Positions 35,185 to 44,283 are shown, counted from the stretch's first letter. The stretch: DNA of 64,000 nt from Meiothermus sp. (GCF_026004055.1 NZ_BPIJ01000002.1:683803-747802); one strand, 5' to 3'. Notes: generated from the letters alone by a model not told the origin. Made by a program: numbers and translations.

Positions 35185-35304
35185 GCCCAGGCATCCATTA
35201 ACACCGTCTCATCCCATTCCCCGCTGGCTATGCTACGCTAGCGTTACGTTGTCATATCGCTTTACGGTTATTTGTCACATTTTTTGAGGGAGCCAGGGGT
35301 TTGT

Positions 35305-35583
35305 ATGATTACACTCCATCGATCGGGACAGTATCGCTTCTACGTCAACTCGGGCTATAACCTCGAGCAACCCTATATATGCGTCAAGCACGAAGGGCAC
35401 TTTGCCAAGTTCTCGCTGCAACCACTGGCCTTGCAGTCCAACAACGGCTTTTCCCGCACCGAGCTAAGCCGCATCCAGCAGGCCATTGTGGATGCCCGCG
35501 ACCAACTCCTCAAGCACTGGGCCAACATCAAGGGGCTAGAAGGTGAAAAACCCAGCGGCGAACTGCTCTTGCACCAAGAATAA
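35305..35583 (+). CDS. Small DUF4160-like protein
   Basis: A 92-residue protein with the pattern of DUF4160: GQYRFYVNSGYN near the start, a VKHEGHFAKFSLQPLAL strand pair, and FSRTELSRIQQAIVDARDQLLKHW as the C-terminal helix. Members are often encoded beside DUF2442 in toxin-antitoxin-like pairs, but no partner is seen here. ATG 35305 is chosen; the in-frame codon at 35272 lies before the weak AGGGAGCCAGGGG leader. Function unknown. Confidence 0.65.
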   Translation: MITLHRSGQYRFYVNSGYNLEQPYICVKHEGHFAKFSLQPLALQSNNGFSRTELSRIQQAIVDARDQLLKHWANIKGLEGEKPSGELLLHQE

Positions 35584-35588
35584 TCGCG

Positions 35589-36353
35589 CTACACGGGTCT
35601 TCCGGCCATCATGAAGCTGGCGGTCATGCCGCCATCTACCGGCAGAATGGCGCCGGTGATAAAACTGGCTTTTTCGGAGGCCAGAAACACCACGGCCTGG
35701 GCTACCTCCTCGGGCTTCCCCAGCCGGCGCAGGGCGTGCAGGTCTTCCCAGTCCTGGCGGGTGAGTTCGGGATTCTCCGACATCTGAATGGCCTCGAGCA
35801 CGCTCTCGGTAGCGATGGCTCCGGGGGCTACGGCGTTGACCCGGATGTTCATGGGGGCAAAGTCGAGCGCCAGCGAGCGGGTCAGGTTCACCAGCCCGCC
35901 CTTGGAGGCGTTGTAGGCCACGTTGTTTTGCTCGGCGAAAAGCCCCTGGACGCTGGCCACATTTACAATGGCCCCCCCGCCCGAGCGCACCATCTCTCGG
36001 GCCGCCAGGGCCGAAAGGTGCATGGGCGCGGTTAGGTTCACTTCCAGGGTCTGGTGCCACTCGGCCAGCCCCACCTTGAGCGCCGAGCCGGGCGCGGCGA
36101 TGGCAGCGTTGTTTACCAGCACATGCACACCGCCCCACTGCTTGAGGGCCTGCTCGACCAAGCGCTCGCGGTGGTTGGCCTGGGCCAGGTCGGCATAGAC
36201 AAACAGCGCTCCCAAGCGTTTGGCCACCTCGAGGCCCTCCGGCCTCACGTCGCACAGCACCAGCAAGGCCCGCTCGTCGGCAAAGGCCTCGGCAATGGCC
36301 CGCCCTAAACCCCTGGCTGCCCCCGTTACCAGCACCACTTTGCCCTGAAACAT
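35589..36353 (-). CDS. Short-chain dehydrogenase/reductase
   Basis: A 254-residue classical SDR: cofactor motif [18 protein letters not shown], catalytic Ser in VNVASVQG, and YNASKGG for the YxxxK pair, with [18 protein letters not shown] at the C-terminus. The Asp in [11 protein letters not shown] after the second strand favours NAD(H). ATG 36353 is used rather than an upstream TTG. The substrate is unknown; it is read in the same direction as the agmatine genes 17 bp upstream, so it may be their co-transcribed companion. Confidence 0.9.
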   Translation of the reverse strand: MFQGKVVLVTGAARGLGRAIAEAFADERALLVLCDVRPEGLEVAKRLGALFVYADLAQANHRERLVEQALKQWGGVHVLVNNAAIAAPGSALKVGLAEWHQTLEVNLTAPMHLSALAAREMVRSGGGAIVNVASVQGLFAEQNNVAYNASKGGLVNLTRSLALDFAPMNIRVNAVAPGAIATESVLEAIQMSENPELTRQDWEDLHALRRLGKPEEVAQAVVFLASEKASFITGAILPVDGGMTASFMMAGRPV

Positions 36354-36370
36354 GCCCAAAGTTTATCTGT

Positions 36371-37243
36371 TTAGCGCCGGGTCTTGCCGTCCAGGGTCAG
36401 GAGGGGGCCATAGAGGTCGGGCCGGCGGTCACGGAAGAAGCCAAAACTGGCCCGGAAGATGCGGGCTTCCTCCAGGTTCAGCTCGGCCATCAGGATGGTT
36501 TCTTCGCTGCGGCCAGCCTCGGCGATTTTGTTGCCCATGTAGTCGGCGATGAAGGAGGAGCCGTAGAAGGTCTGCTCGAGGCCCTCCACCACCTCGGTGC
36601 CCACCCGGTTGGCGGCGGCCAGATAGCAGATGTTCGAGACCGCGTGCCCGATCATGGCGCGTTGCCACATGTCCTTGGTATCTACACCGCCGGCCTCGGG
36701 CGGCTCGGAGCCAATGGCGGTGGGGTAGAGCAGAATTTCGGCGCCCAGCAGGGCCATACTGCGGGCGCACTCGGGGAACCACTGATCCCAACAGATGCCC
36801 GTGCCTACCGTGCCAAAGCGAGTGGGGAAGGCCAGGAAGCCGGTGTCGCCAGGGTTGAAGTAATACTTTTCTTCGTAGCCGGGCCCATCGGGGATATGGG
36901 ATTTGCGGTAGATGCCCCGGATCTCCCCCGTAGCGTCGATCAGGGCCAGGCTGTTGTAGTAAGCCTGCCCCGCTTTCTCAAAAAAGGAAATGGGAAGCAC
37001 CACCCCTAGCTCCTGGGCCAGCCGCTGAAAGTGCGGCAGGAAGGGGTGGTTTTCCACCGGGTTGGCCAGGGCAAAGTATTTGTCCCGCTCGGCCTGACAA
37101 AAGTAGAGGTTCTCAAACAGCTCCGGTAGCAGCACAATATGAGCGCCCTGGGCGGCGGCCTCGCGCACCATCTGGGTGGCCTTGGCCACGTTCTGGTCGC
37201 GGTCTCTTGTCATGGACATCTGCACAACAGCAAGTTTGGGCAT
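36371..37243 (-). CDS. aguB: N-carbamoylputrescine amidase
   Basis: A 290-residue nitrilase-superfamily amidase with the Glu-Lys-Cys triad: LLPELFENLYFC (Glu), GIYRKSHIPDGPGYEEKYYF (Lys) and GTGICWDQWFPE (Cys). The HIPDGPGYEEKYYFNPGD segment is characteristic of AguB, which converts N-carbamoylputrescine to putrescine, CO2 and ammonia. The agmatine deiminase gene lies 154 bp upstream on the same strand and would make its substrate. Confidence 0.92.
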   Translation of the reverse strand: MPKLAVVQMSMTRDRDQNVAKATQMVREAAAQGAHIVLLPELFENLYFCQAERDKYFALANPVENHPFLPHFQRLAQELGVVLPISFFEKAGQAYYNSLALIDATGEIRGIYRKSHIPDGPGYEEKYYFNPGDTGFLAFPTRFGTVGTGICWDQWFPECARSMALLGAEILLYPTAIGSEPPEAGGVDTKDMWQRAMIGHAVSNICYLAAANRVGTEVVEGLEQTFYGSSFIADYMGNKIAEAGRSEETILMAELNLEEARIFRASFGFFRDRRPDLYGPLLTLDGKTRR

Positions 37244-37397
37244 GGCGGCTCCTTGGGGTCTATGGTCTACAGTCTATGGCCAATCGCAAAGAGATCCTTC
37301 GAGGGCCTCTTTTTCACACAATCTTTTGCGATGGTGAGCCAAAGGGGCGTTCATCGAGCAGAACAAAGCGTGGAAGGCTTCCCCTCTTGGGCCAGAG

Positions 37398-38429
37398 TTA
37401 CCCCTTCCACATCTGGCCTTTTGGCTGCTGCTGGGTGACGCAGTGGAAGCTGCCCCCGCCGGTCATCAGATAGCGGCTCTTGAGGCCAATCACCTCGCGT
37501 TCGGGAAACAAAGGGCGCAGAATTTCCAGAGCCTGCGCGTCGTGGGGGTCGCCGTAGAGGGGCACCAACACCGCGCCGTTGGCGATGTAGAAGTTGGCGT
37601 AGGTGAGGGGCAGGCGGGTTTGGTCGTTCAACCAGATGGGGTTTTGGGGCAAGGGTAGTTTCACGATGCGGAAGCCCCCCAGGCTTTGCAGGATTTCCAG
37701 GTTTTCCTGCAAGGGGCGGTGGTTGGGGTCGTCGGGGTCGGAACAGACCGAGGTGACGATGGTGCGGGGGGCGGTGAAACGGGTGAGGGTGTCGATGTGG
37801 CCATCGGTGTGGTCGCCCTCGAGCCCCTCTCCCAGCCAGATCAGGTGGTCTATGCCCAGGTACTCGCGCAGGTAGCCCTCGAGGGCCTCTTCGTCGAGGC
37901 CGGGGTTGCGCTCCGGAGCAAGCAGGCACTGGCGGGTGGTGAGGCCCACCCCCGCTCCGTTGACCTCGAGGCTCCCCCCCTCCATCACGATACCCGCCTC
38001 AAAGAGCTTGACCCCCAGGATGCGGGCCATGTGACGGGGCATCTGGTTGTCCTGGGTGGCGGGGTACTTTCCACCCCAGCCGTTGAACTCCCAGTTGATG
38101 GCGGCCAGCTCGGGGGACGTTTGAGAGCGGGTCACAAACATCGCCCCGGAGTCGCGCAGCCACAGATCGTCGTGGGGGATGCGGTGGAACTGGATGGGGC
38201 CCGAGAGCCTGTTTTTGGCGTCCTGCTCGGATTCCTCGTCGTTCACCACCAGATGCACTGGTTCAAAGCGGGCCAGGGTGTTCACAAAAGTCGCGAACTC
38301 CTGCCGTACGGGCTCTAAGTAGCCCAGCCATTTTTCGTCGTCGTAGGGCCAGGCCGTCCAGGTCGCGGCATGGGGGGCCCACTCGGCGGGCATGGCAAAG
38401 CCCAGTTGGCGAGGGGTGAGGGTCTCCAC
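37398..38429 (-). CDS. aguA: Agmatine deiminase
   Basis: A 343-residue guanidino-modifying enzyme of the peptidylarginine-deiminase-like fold. It shows PAEWAPHAATWTAWP near the start, DDLWLRDSGAMFV, EGDHTDGHIDTLTRF and the catalytic Cys in GGGSFHCVTQQ. It hydrolyses agmatine to N-carbamoylputrescine. The start is GTG 38429, nine bases after a perfect −10-like TATACT (38439-38444 on the − strand), so the transcript is probably leaderless; a longer open frame upstream is non-homologous. Confidence 0.92.
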   Translation of the reverse strand: METLTPRQLGFAMPAEWAPHAATWTAWPYDDEKWLGYLEPVRQEFATFVNTLARFEPVHLVVNDEESEQDAKNRLSGPIQFHRIPHDDLWLRDSGAMFVTRSQTSPELAAINWEFNGWGGKYPATQDNQMPRHMARILGVKLFEAGIVMEGGSLEVNGAGVGLTTRQCLLAPERNPGLDEEALEGYLREYLGIDHLIWLGEGLEGDHTDGHIDTLTRFTAPRTIVTSVCSDPDDPNHRPLQENLEILQSLGGFRIVKLPLPQNPIWLNDQTRLPLTYANFYIANGAVLVPLYGDPHDAQALEILRPLFPEREVIGLKSRYLMTGGGSFHCVTQQQPKGQMWKG

Positions 38430-38549
38430 AAAAGGGAGAGTATAGCAGGTTGAAGGGCAAATGCTAGCCGAGGTGCTGGAACCTGGATGCCGGCTACTGG
38501 CGAAACTTTGGGGCTGCGGCCGGGAGGGGCTTCTTGCTACACTGGACGT

Positions 38550-38783
38550 ATGGCCCAACTTTTCAATGCCGACACCGGCGAGCCCATTGGCGAGATTACC
38601 GAGGCCCAACTGGAGTTTTTGGTTTCGCAGATGGAAGAAGAGCATGCTCTGGATCAGGACTACTACCTGAACGCCGACCTGCTCGAGACCTGGCGCGAAC
38701 AAGGGGCCGACCCGGCCCTGCTGGATTTGCTCGACAAGGCCATGGGAGCAGCAGAGGAGCTCAACATTCGCTGGTCTAGATAG
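38550..38783 (+). CDS. Small acidic protein of unknown function
   Basis: A 77-residue, acidic, mostly helical protein (starts MAQLFNADTGEPIGEITEAQ; contains FLVSQMEEEHALDQDYYL). ATG 38550 lies 6 bp after a −10-like TACACT, favouring a leaderless mRNA. It is divergent from aguA. I do not recognise the family; it looks like a conserved small protein rather than noise because of its codon use and promoter. Confidence 0.65.
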   Translation: MAQLFNADTGEPIGEITEAQLEFLVSQMEEEHALDQDYYLNADLLETWREQGADPALLDLLDKAMGAAEELNIRWSR

Positions 38784-38830
38784 AGAACAGACGGGGCTTT
38801 TTCGGAGCCCGGAGGCCTGTGCCCTGGGGC

Positions 38831-39463
38831 TTACGAGAGCGTGGCTTCGTCGGTGAGGCCCTCGGCCCAGGCCTCGAGGTGGCCCACATCCCCCACCGAA
38901 AGCGCCATGCCTTCGGGGTAAAGAAGCCGGGTGATGGAGGTATTTTGAATCTGGAACTTGCGCCAGGTGCCGTTTTCTAACTTGAGCACCAGCTTGAGCG
39001 CGGCCCGGATCACCCCCCCGTGCGTCACCACGATAAAGCGCCCCTCAGGCAGATCGTCCAGGAAGCTTTGCACCCGCGCGGCTAGGTCGGCCATGCTCTC
39101 ACCGCCGGGGCGACGGGTGTTCCAGGGGTCGCGCTGGATGGCCTGGTGGAACTCGGGGTAAAGCCGTTCCATTTCGCTGCGCAACAGACCTTGCAACTCC
39201 CCTGCATAAATCTCGCGCAGGCGGGGGTCGTAGATGGGGGTGAGGCGCAGGGCCTCGGCCACCGGCTTGGCCGTGAGCGCGGCCCGTTGGAGGTCGGAGC
39301 TGTAAAGGCCATCGAAGCCCTGGCGGCAGGCGGCCAGCCGCTCGGCTACCCGGTAGGCCTGGTGCAGCCCCTGGGGGGAGAGGTTGATATCGAAGTGGCC
39401 CTGAAAACGCCCCTCGGCGTTCCAGGGCGTTTCACCGTGGCGCAAGAGCCAGAGTTCTTTCAT
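38831..39463 (-). CDS. Histidine phosphatase-family protein (phosphoglycerate-mutase-like)
   Basis: A 210-residue branch-1 histidine phosphatase: LLRHGETPWNAEGRFQGHFD (phosphohistidine RHG), then SSDLQRAALTAKPVA, EIYAGELQG and VTHGGVIRAAL (second His). The family includes cofactor-dependent phosphoglycerate mutase and alpha-ribazole phosphatase (CobC); the size and absence of PGM-specific insertions favour a broad phosphatase. It lies 19 bp after purM's end on the same strand and may share its transcript. Confidence 0.88.
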   Translation of the reverse strand: MKELWLLRHGETPWNAEGRFQGHFDINLSPQGLHQAYRVAERLAACRQGFDGLYSSDLQRAALTAKPVAEALRLTPIYDPRLREIYAGELQGLLRSEMERLYPEFHQAIQRDPWNTRRPGGESMADLAARVQSFLDDLPEGRFIVVTHGGVIRAALKLVLKLENGTWRKFQIQNTSITRLLYPEGMALSVGDVGHLEAWAEGLTDEATLS

Positions 39464-39482
39464 ATGGATGGAGGCCAGGGTT

Positions 39483-40490
39483 TCAGACCACCCTAATCCC
39501 TGACCCTTCCATGATATAGCCTACCGGGTAGCTTTGGGGCAATAGTGTCTTGGCCCTAGATGCCATCTCTGGACTCAGGATCAAAATGTAACCAAGCCCC
39601 ATATTGAACACCCGGAACATTTCCTGCTCGTCTACGTTGCCTGCGCGTTGAATGAGCTCAAAAATGGGGGGGATTGGAAAGTTTCCACGCCGGATTTCGG
39701 CCCCCAGTCCCTCCGGCAACACCCGGGGTAGGTTTTCATACACGCCCCCGCCGGTAATGTGGGCCATGGCGCGAATTTCGAGGCCCTCGCGCTGAAGGAG
39801 AGCCACCTCCTCCAGGTAACAACGGTGGGGCTCCAGGAGGGTCTCGGCCAGCGACCGCCCGCCCAGCTCGAGCCGGGGTTCCTCCAGGTTCCACCCCGCC
39901 AACACCTTGCGAGCCAGGCTGTAGCCGTTGGTATGCAGCCCGGAAGAAGGCAGGGCCAGCAGCACGTCGCCCGGTTGCACCCGGGAGCCGTCCACTATCT
40001 GGGCCTTGTCCACTACCCCCACGATGGTGCCCACCAGGTCGAGGCCCCCTTCGTGGTAGACCCCCGGCATCTCGGCGGTCTCGCCGCCCAGGAGGGGAAT
40101 GCCCACCGCCTTGCAGGCCTCGGCCAGCGAGTCCAGCACCGCGGCCAACACGTCGGCCTCGAGGCGAGCGCTGGCGATGTAGTCCATGAAAAACAGGGGC
40201 CGGGCCCCCTGCACCAAGAGGTCGTTGACCGAGTGGTTCACCAGGTCGAAGCCCAGCCCTTTGTAGCGCCCGGTCTGGGCGGCCAGCAGGGTCTTGGTGC
40301 CCACCCCATCGGTGGAGGCCACCAGCACCGGCTCGGCCAAGCCCTTGAGCGCGGAAACTTCTATCATCCCTCCAAAGGCCCCCATGCCCCGCAGTACCTG
40401 GGGGGTGTAGGTCGCCTTGATTTTTTGGGCCGCCGCTTTCAGAGCCTCGGCCTTGCGGTCAATGTCCACGCCTGCGTCTTGGTATTTCAA
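39483..40490 (-). CDS. purM: Phosphoribosylformylglycinamidine cyclo-ligase (AIR synthetase)
   Basis: A 335-residue ATP-dependent enzyme making aminoimidazole ribotide in purine synthesis. Motifs: YQDAGVDIDRK at the N-terminus, GVGTKTLLAAQ, DLVNHSVNDLLVQGARPLFF, and GGETAEMPGVYHEGG. The start is TTG 40490, which overlaps the gatB stop (TTGA); an N-terminal match begins exactly there, so an internal GTG is less likely. Translational coupling to gatB is implied. Confidence 0.93.
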   Translation of the reverse strand: MKYQDAGVDIDRKAEALKAAAQKIKATYTPQVLRGMGAFGGMIEVSALKGLAEPVLVASTDGVGTKTLLAAQTGRYKGLGFDLVNHSVNDLLVQGARPLFFMDYIASARLEADVLAAVLDSLAEACKAVGIPLLGGETAEMPGVYHEGGLDLVGTIVGVVDKAQIVDGSRVQPGDVLLALPSSGLHTNGYSLARKVLAGWNLEEPRLELGGRSLAETLLEPHRCYLEEVALLQREGLEIRAMAHITGGGVYENLPRVLPEGLGAEIRRGNFPIPPIFELIQRAGNVDEQEMFRVFNMGLGYILILSPEMASRAKTLLPQSYPVGYIMEGSGIRVV

Positions 40491-41911
40491 AGCTCAACCC
40501 CCAGCATCTCGCTCAGCATCTTCTTGACCACCTCGGCCTTGGCGGTGCCCTTGGTCTCTTTCATGATGGGCCCCAGAAGGGCGTTGGCGGCTTTGAGGTT
40601 GCCGCCCTTGACTTGCTCGACCACCTTAGCGTTGGCGGCCACCACCCGCTCCACAATGGGCCTGAGCGCTCCTTCGTCCGCAACCGAGCGCAGCCCGCGC
40701 TCCTCCACCAGCCGAAGGGGGTCGGCCCCTTCCATCACCTCGGGTAAAAGCTGCGCGAGTACCCGGTTGGTAATCTCGCGCCGCTCAAAGAGCCCGGCCA
40801 GTCCGGCCAGATTGGCGGGGGTGAGGGCGGTCTCTTGTACCTCGAGGCCCCGCTCGTTCAGGTAGCCGGCCACATCGGCGTTGAGCAGGTTGGCGATGGT
40901 CTGGGGGTTGCCTTGGTAGTGGGCCAGGGCCTGGTCGAAGAAGCGGGCCAGCGAAGCGTTGTAGGCCAGAATTTCGGCGTCGTAGGGGCGTACCCCTTGG
41001 GCTTTGTAGCGGGCAAACTTCTGGGCCGGCAGCTCGGGCATGGCGGCCTTAAGCCGCTCGAGCCAGGCCTCGTCTACCACGATGGGGGGCAGATCGGGGT
41101 CGGGGAAGTAGCGATAGTCGGCCTCGCCTTCCTTGAGGCGCATCACATAGGTTTTGCCGGCGGCCTCGTCCCAGCCTAAGGTGGCCTGCTCCACCCTGCG
41201 CCCACTGCGCAAGAGCTCCTGCTGGCGCTTGATCTCGAACTCGAGGGCCCGCGCCACGCTCTTGAAGGAGTTGAGGTTCTTGATCTCCACCTTGGTGCCC
41301 AGAGCCCCCCCCACGGGCCGCACCGAGACGTTCACGTCGGCCCGCATCTTGCCTTCTTCGGGGTTGGCCTCCGAGACCCCTAAGGTCTGGGCAATCGAGC
41401 GAATGTGAGCCAGAAAAACCCGGGCCTGCTCGGGGGTGCGGATGTCGGGCTCGGTGACCATCTCGATTAGGGGTGAGCCGGCCCGGTTGAGGTCTATTAG
41501 CGAGTAGGGGGCGCCGTCTGGGTGGGTGGATTTGGCGGCGTCCTCCTCCAGATGCACCCGCTTGATGCGGATTTTTTGGCCTTCCACCTCCAGATACCCG
41601 TGCTCGGCGATGGGCAGGTCGTACTGGGAGATCTGGTAGTTTTTGGGCATGTCGGGGTAGTAGTAGCTCTTGCGGTGAAACTGCGTCCAGGGGGCAATAG
41701 TGCAGTTCAGGGCCAGCCCAAACAGGATGCCAAAGTCCACCGCCTGCGCGTTGACCGAGGGCAGCACCCCCGGTAGGCCCAGACAGACCGGGCAGGTGTG
41801 GGTGTTGGGTGGGTCGCCAAAGTAGTTGGCGTCGCAGCCGCAGAACATTTTGCTCTTGGTTTTCAGGTGCAGGTGGACTTCCAACCCCACCACCGCTTCG
41901 AACTCCGGCAT
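40487..41911 (-). CDS. gatB: Asp-tRNA(Asn)/Glu-tRNA(Gln) amidotransferase subunit B
   Basis: A 474-residue GatB: EAVVGLEVHLHLKTKSKMFCGC, THTCPVCLGLPGVLPSVN (zinc cysteines with the earlier CGC), LNRAGSPLIEMVTEPD, and the C-terminal YqeY-like domain ending KGTAKAEVVKKMLSEMLG. It phosphorylates and amidates Glu/Asp on misacylated tRNA with GatA and GatC, which are not in the window. ATG 41911 lies nine bases after a perfect TATAAT (41921-41926, − strand), so a leaderless or short-leader mRNA is likely. Confidence 0.95.
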   Translation of the reverse strand: MPEFEAVVGLEVHLHLKTKSKMFCGCDANYFGDPPNTHTCPVCLGLPGVLPSVNAQAVDFGILFGLALNCTIAPWTQFHRKSYYYPDMPKNYQISQYDLPIAEHGYLEVEGQKIRIKRVHLEEDAAKSTHPDGAPYSLIDLNRAGSPLIEMVTEPDIRTPEQARVFLAHIRSIAQTLGVSEANPEEGKMRADVNVSVRPVGGALGTKVEIKNLNSFKSVARALEFEIKRQQELLRSGRRVEQATLGWDEAAGKTYVMRLKEGEADYRYFPDPDLPPIVVDEAWLERLKAAMPELPAQKFARYKAQGVRPYDAEILAYNASLARFFDQALAHYQGNPQTIANLLNADVAGYLNERGLEVQETALTPANLAGLAGLFERREITNRVLAQLLPEVMEGADPLRLVEERGLRSVADEGALRPIVERVVAANAKVVEQVKGGNLKAANALLGPIMKETKGTAKAEVVKKMLSEMLGVEL

Positions 41912-42270
41912 ACCCTGACCATTATAGAGTGCTTCTCGCAAAGCACCCGACCATATCCGAAATTCAAAGAACTGTACTGAACCCGATTTCAGCTTCCAGA
42001 CTGAGGGGAAAAAGGCTCGAGGCTCGGCTGTTTTGGCCCTACAGCACTCTTCACAGACGTGGCCGCCCACGAAAACGAGAAGGGACAAGCGTGCCTCACC
42101 GAGGTGAGGCACGCTTGTCTGCGTTGCGTCTGGGCCAGGTTAGCCACGTTGTGGCTATGGCATAAGCCATTCCCTGGCAGACGCATGTTACGCACTGGGG
42201 CGTGGGCCACGGGTGCTTGGGTTTCGAGTTTCCCGGCGGCCACTGTTCTGTCCAGGACAAAAGATTCTTA

Positions 42271-42464
42271 TACCAGATTCGGTTAGTTCGTCACCGAATG
42301 GTGACGAACTAACCCGACCAAAGTTATCCGCGTAGCGGAGGGCGATACCGCCCCTTGGAAGGGAGACGTTTTTTTCGCCGACCGTCAGGGAGGGGTGTGC
42401 TCTAGGATTCAAAAAGATAGCCTCTGGGTTTTTGGTTTTGAAGAGTATCTTTTTGAATCCGGTA
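42271..42464. repeat. MITE-like family A element (A5), 194 bp, TSD TTA
   Basis: Starts TACCAGATTC and ends GAATCCGGTA, flanked by TTA (42268-42270, 42465-42467). Nested in family D. Confidence 0.92.
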
Positions 42465-42468
42465 TTAG

Positions 42469-42806
42469 TGGTCTGGTAACTAAATTTCCGAAGTTTTGTA
42501 CCGCACACCGAATACATCGTTGTAGAGATTCCATCCCACTTCGGCCCCCGAGATGGCCTAAAAACGCCCTCCCTACCGCGTAGGGAGGGTGGGGGAGGGT
42601 ATCAGGCAAGGCCCCCAATCCGCTGCGTGAAGGGCCAGGTCAGCCACCCCACCTGGCCTCCCCTACGCAGTAGGGGAGGGAAGGGGCGAAGCGGGGTGGG
42701 GTGCTTTTTGCATGACTGTACAGGCAAGGCACCGAAGGCCCAGGTTTACGAGACACGGCGCGTTCTGAAGGCTAAACCCCATACTGCGTATTTTGTTACC
42801 AGACCA
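42469..42806. repeat. MITE-like family B element (B1), 338 bp, TSD TTAG
   Basis: Ends TGGTCTGGTAAC and GTTACCAGACCA, flanked by TTAG at 42465-42468 and 42807-42810. Internal stems: CCCTCCCTAC-CGC-GTAGGGAGGG and CCTCCCCTAC-GCA-GTAGGGGAGG. No coding capacity beyond chance frames. YTAR duplications are characteristic of some IS5-family transposases. Confidence 0.92.
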
Positions 42807-42847
42807 TTAGTCCCCGATGGCTCAATATTTGTGAAGAGCGCTCTAAG

Positions 42848-43393
42848 CTAAATCCTTAGACAGCCACGAAACCCCCTGGCGGCATAGTACGCGTCGGCCC
42901 CGTTGTGGTACACGAACACGTGGTCGTAGCGGCGGTCGCCGAAGAGGGCCCCGCCCTGCTTTCGGATGGGGTCGGGGGTTTTGAGCCAGCTCGAGGTCTT
43001 GGTATCGAAGCGGCCCAGTTGCTGCAAGGCCCGGTACTGCGCTTCGGTCAGCAGCTCGATGCCCATGGCGGCGGCCATCTCCAGGGCCGAGCCGGCCGGC
43101 TTGTTGTGTTTGCGGGCCTCGAGGGCCGCGCGATCGTAGCAGAGGCTGCGGCGGCCCGTGGGGCTTTCGGGCGAGCAATCGAAAAAGAGAATTTCACCGC
43201 TGCTGGCATCGTAGCCCACCACATCCGGCTCACCACCGGTGGCTTCCATCTCCCAGAGCGACCTCAGCTTGCTCACATGGGCTTCCAGTCGGGTCTGCAC
43301 TTCGGCCCAGGTTAGCCCGGGGTGGCGCTGCAGGTGTTGCTCGAAGCGGGTTTTCAGTACCCCCAACAGCTCTTCGGCTTGTTTTGTGGTCAT
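42848..43393 (-). CDS. DUF4256-like protein
   Basis: A 181-residue protein matching from memory the DUF4256 family: LGVLKTRFEQHLQRHPGLTW, LWEMEATGGEPDVVGYD, CSPESPTGRRSLCYDRAALE, then RKQGGALFGDRRYDHVFVYHN and RGFRGCLRI at the end. Function is not known; members are about this length, so it is complete. It ends within a few bases of the family D repeat. Confidence 0.75.
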   Translation of the reverse strand: MTTKQAEELLGVLKTRFEQHLQRHPGLTWAEVQTRLEAHVSKLRSLWEMEATGGEPDVVGYDASSGEILFFDCSPESPTGRRSLCYDRAALEARKHNKPAGSALEMAAAMGIELLTEAQYRALQQLGRFDTKTSSWLKTPDPIRKQGGALFGDRRYDHVFVYHNGADAYYAARGFRGCLRI

Positions 43394-43471
43394 CGCAATT
43401 TTGCTCCTTATCGAGGACAGCCTTCCTGGCTAAGGTAGTTGCTTCAGGGCAGAAAACGCAATAGGGTAGCC

Positions 43472-44245
43472 TTACCCAAACTTCAGAACCCGCCCCTCCC
43501 AGGCGGGCTCCAGGCCCACCCCCAGCATCGCGGCTACGGTTGGGGCCAGCTCCAACAGGCTCATCGGCTCGTCTATGGCCCGCCCCCGCGCCACCCCCGG
43601 CCCATAGGCCATGAAGGGCACGGTCATGTCTGCTGGGTCTTGAGTGCCGTGCATCCGTAGATGACCCCCGTGGTCGCTCATCAGCAGTAGGGTGGTATCC
43701 GAAGGCAGCCCTTCGACGATTCGGCTTAGCAAGGCATCTATGTGTTCTACCTGCCGCAGGTAGGCCGGGCTCATCCAGCCCTCGAGGTGGCCCACCTCGT
43801 CCACGCTACCCAGGTACAAAAAGGTGAAGTCCAGCTCACTTATATAGGGCAGGGCCGCCTCTACCACCTTTTGGTCGGACACCTCGGGGTTGTTGTCGTA
43901 GGCAATCAGCTTGGAAACCGCCAGGCTCAGAGGTCTGGCCACGTCGCGTAGAGGCTCCCAGGAATAAAACATTCCACTGCGTTTTCCGGCCTGCTTCAAA
44001 ACCTCAAAAAGCCCCCGTACAGGGCGGGCCATAGGGGTGAAGGTGTTGGAGACCACCCCGTGCCGCTCGGGCGGCAGGCTATGGAAAAGGCTCATATGGC
44101 AAGGCAGGGTGATGCTGGGCATTACCGAGCGGGCCGAAAGGGTGAAGGCTCCCTCTTGCATCAAGGCTCGAAAGGTTGGGGTATAGGCTGCCTCGAGGGC
44201 GTCGGGGCGCAGGCCGTCGGTGGTGATGTAGAGCACTCTGGGCAT
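43472..44245 (-). CDS. Alkaline-phosphatase-superfamily hydrolase (nucleotide pyrophosphatase/phosphodiesterase-like)
   Basis: A 257-residue metal-dependent hydrolase. It begins RVLYITTDGLRPDALEAA (first metal ligand Asp), has the nucleophile region SVMPSITLPCHMSLFHS (Thr/Ser), YLGSVDEVGHLEGW (metal ligands) and LLMSDHGGHLRMHG (DHG metal motif). Related proteins cleave phosphodiesters, pyrophosphates or phosphonoacetate. It is the last gene of an ABC importer set (39 bp after the ATPase). It has no signal peptide, so it would act on the imported compound. ATG 44245 is preferred over GTG 44254. Confidence 0.85.
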   Translation of the reverse strand: MPRVLYITTDGLRPDALEAAYTPTFRALMQEGAFTLSARSVMPSITLPCHMSLFHSLPPERHGVVSNTFTPMARPVRGLFEVLKQAGKRSGMFYSWEPLRDVARPLSLAVSKLIAYDNNPEVSDQKVVEAALPYISELDFTFLYLGSVDEVGHLEGWMSPAYLRQVEHIDALLSRIVEGLPSDTTLLLMSDHGGHLRMHGTQDPADMTVPFMAYGPGVARGRAIDEPMSLLELAPTVAAMLGVGLEPAWEGRVLKFG

Positions 44246-44283
44246 AGGGCACACCCCATCGGACTGTTCGTTAGCCGGCTTTC

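Larger units (their letters stand above)
42042..42843. repeat. MITE-like family D element with A and B nested inside (D1)
   Basis: Outer ends CAGCACTCTTCACA and its near-inverse TGTGAAGAGCGCTC, flanked by TA. The body holds an AAGCGTGCCTCACC / GGTGAGGCACGCTT hairpin (42088-42117 region). Inserted within it are family A (42271-42464) and, directly beside that, family B (42469-42806). Subtracting both leaves about 263 bp. A copy with only A inside occurs inverted at 50099-50562. The 900-bp space between gatB and the DUF4256-like gene holds nothing else that I can see. Confidence 0.82.

Noticed and set aside
35185-35304. Possible tRNA or small RNA in the gap before the DUF4160-like gene
   Set aside because: No cloverleaf, T-loop sequence or terminator could be found.
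35305-35583. Toxin-antitoxin pair at the DUF4160-like gene
   Set aside because: No DUF2442-like or other small partner gene is adjacent.
42627-42851. Repeated small frames (also 49916, 62901) with the same predicted start MKGQVSHP
   Set aside because: They lie wholly in family B repeats, with hairpins and no ribosome-binding site; not real genes.
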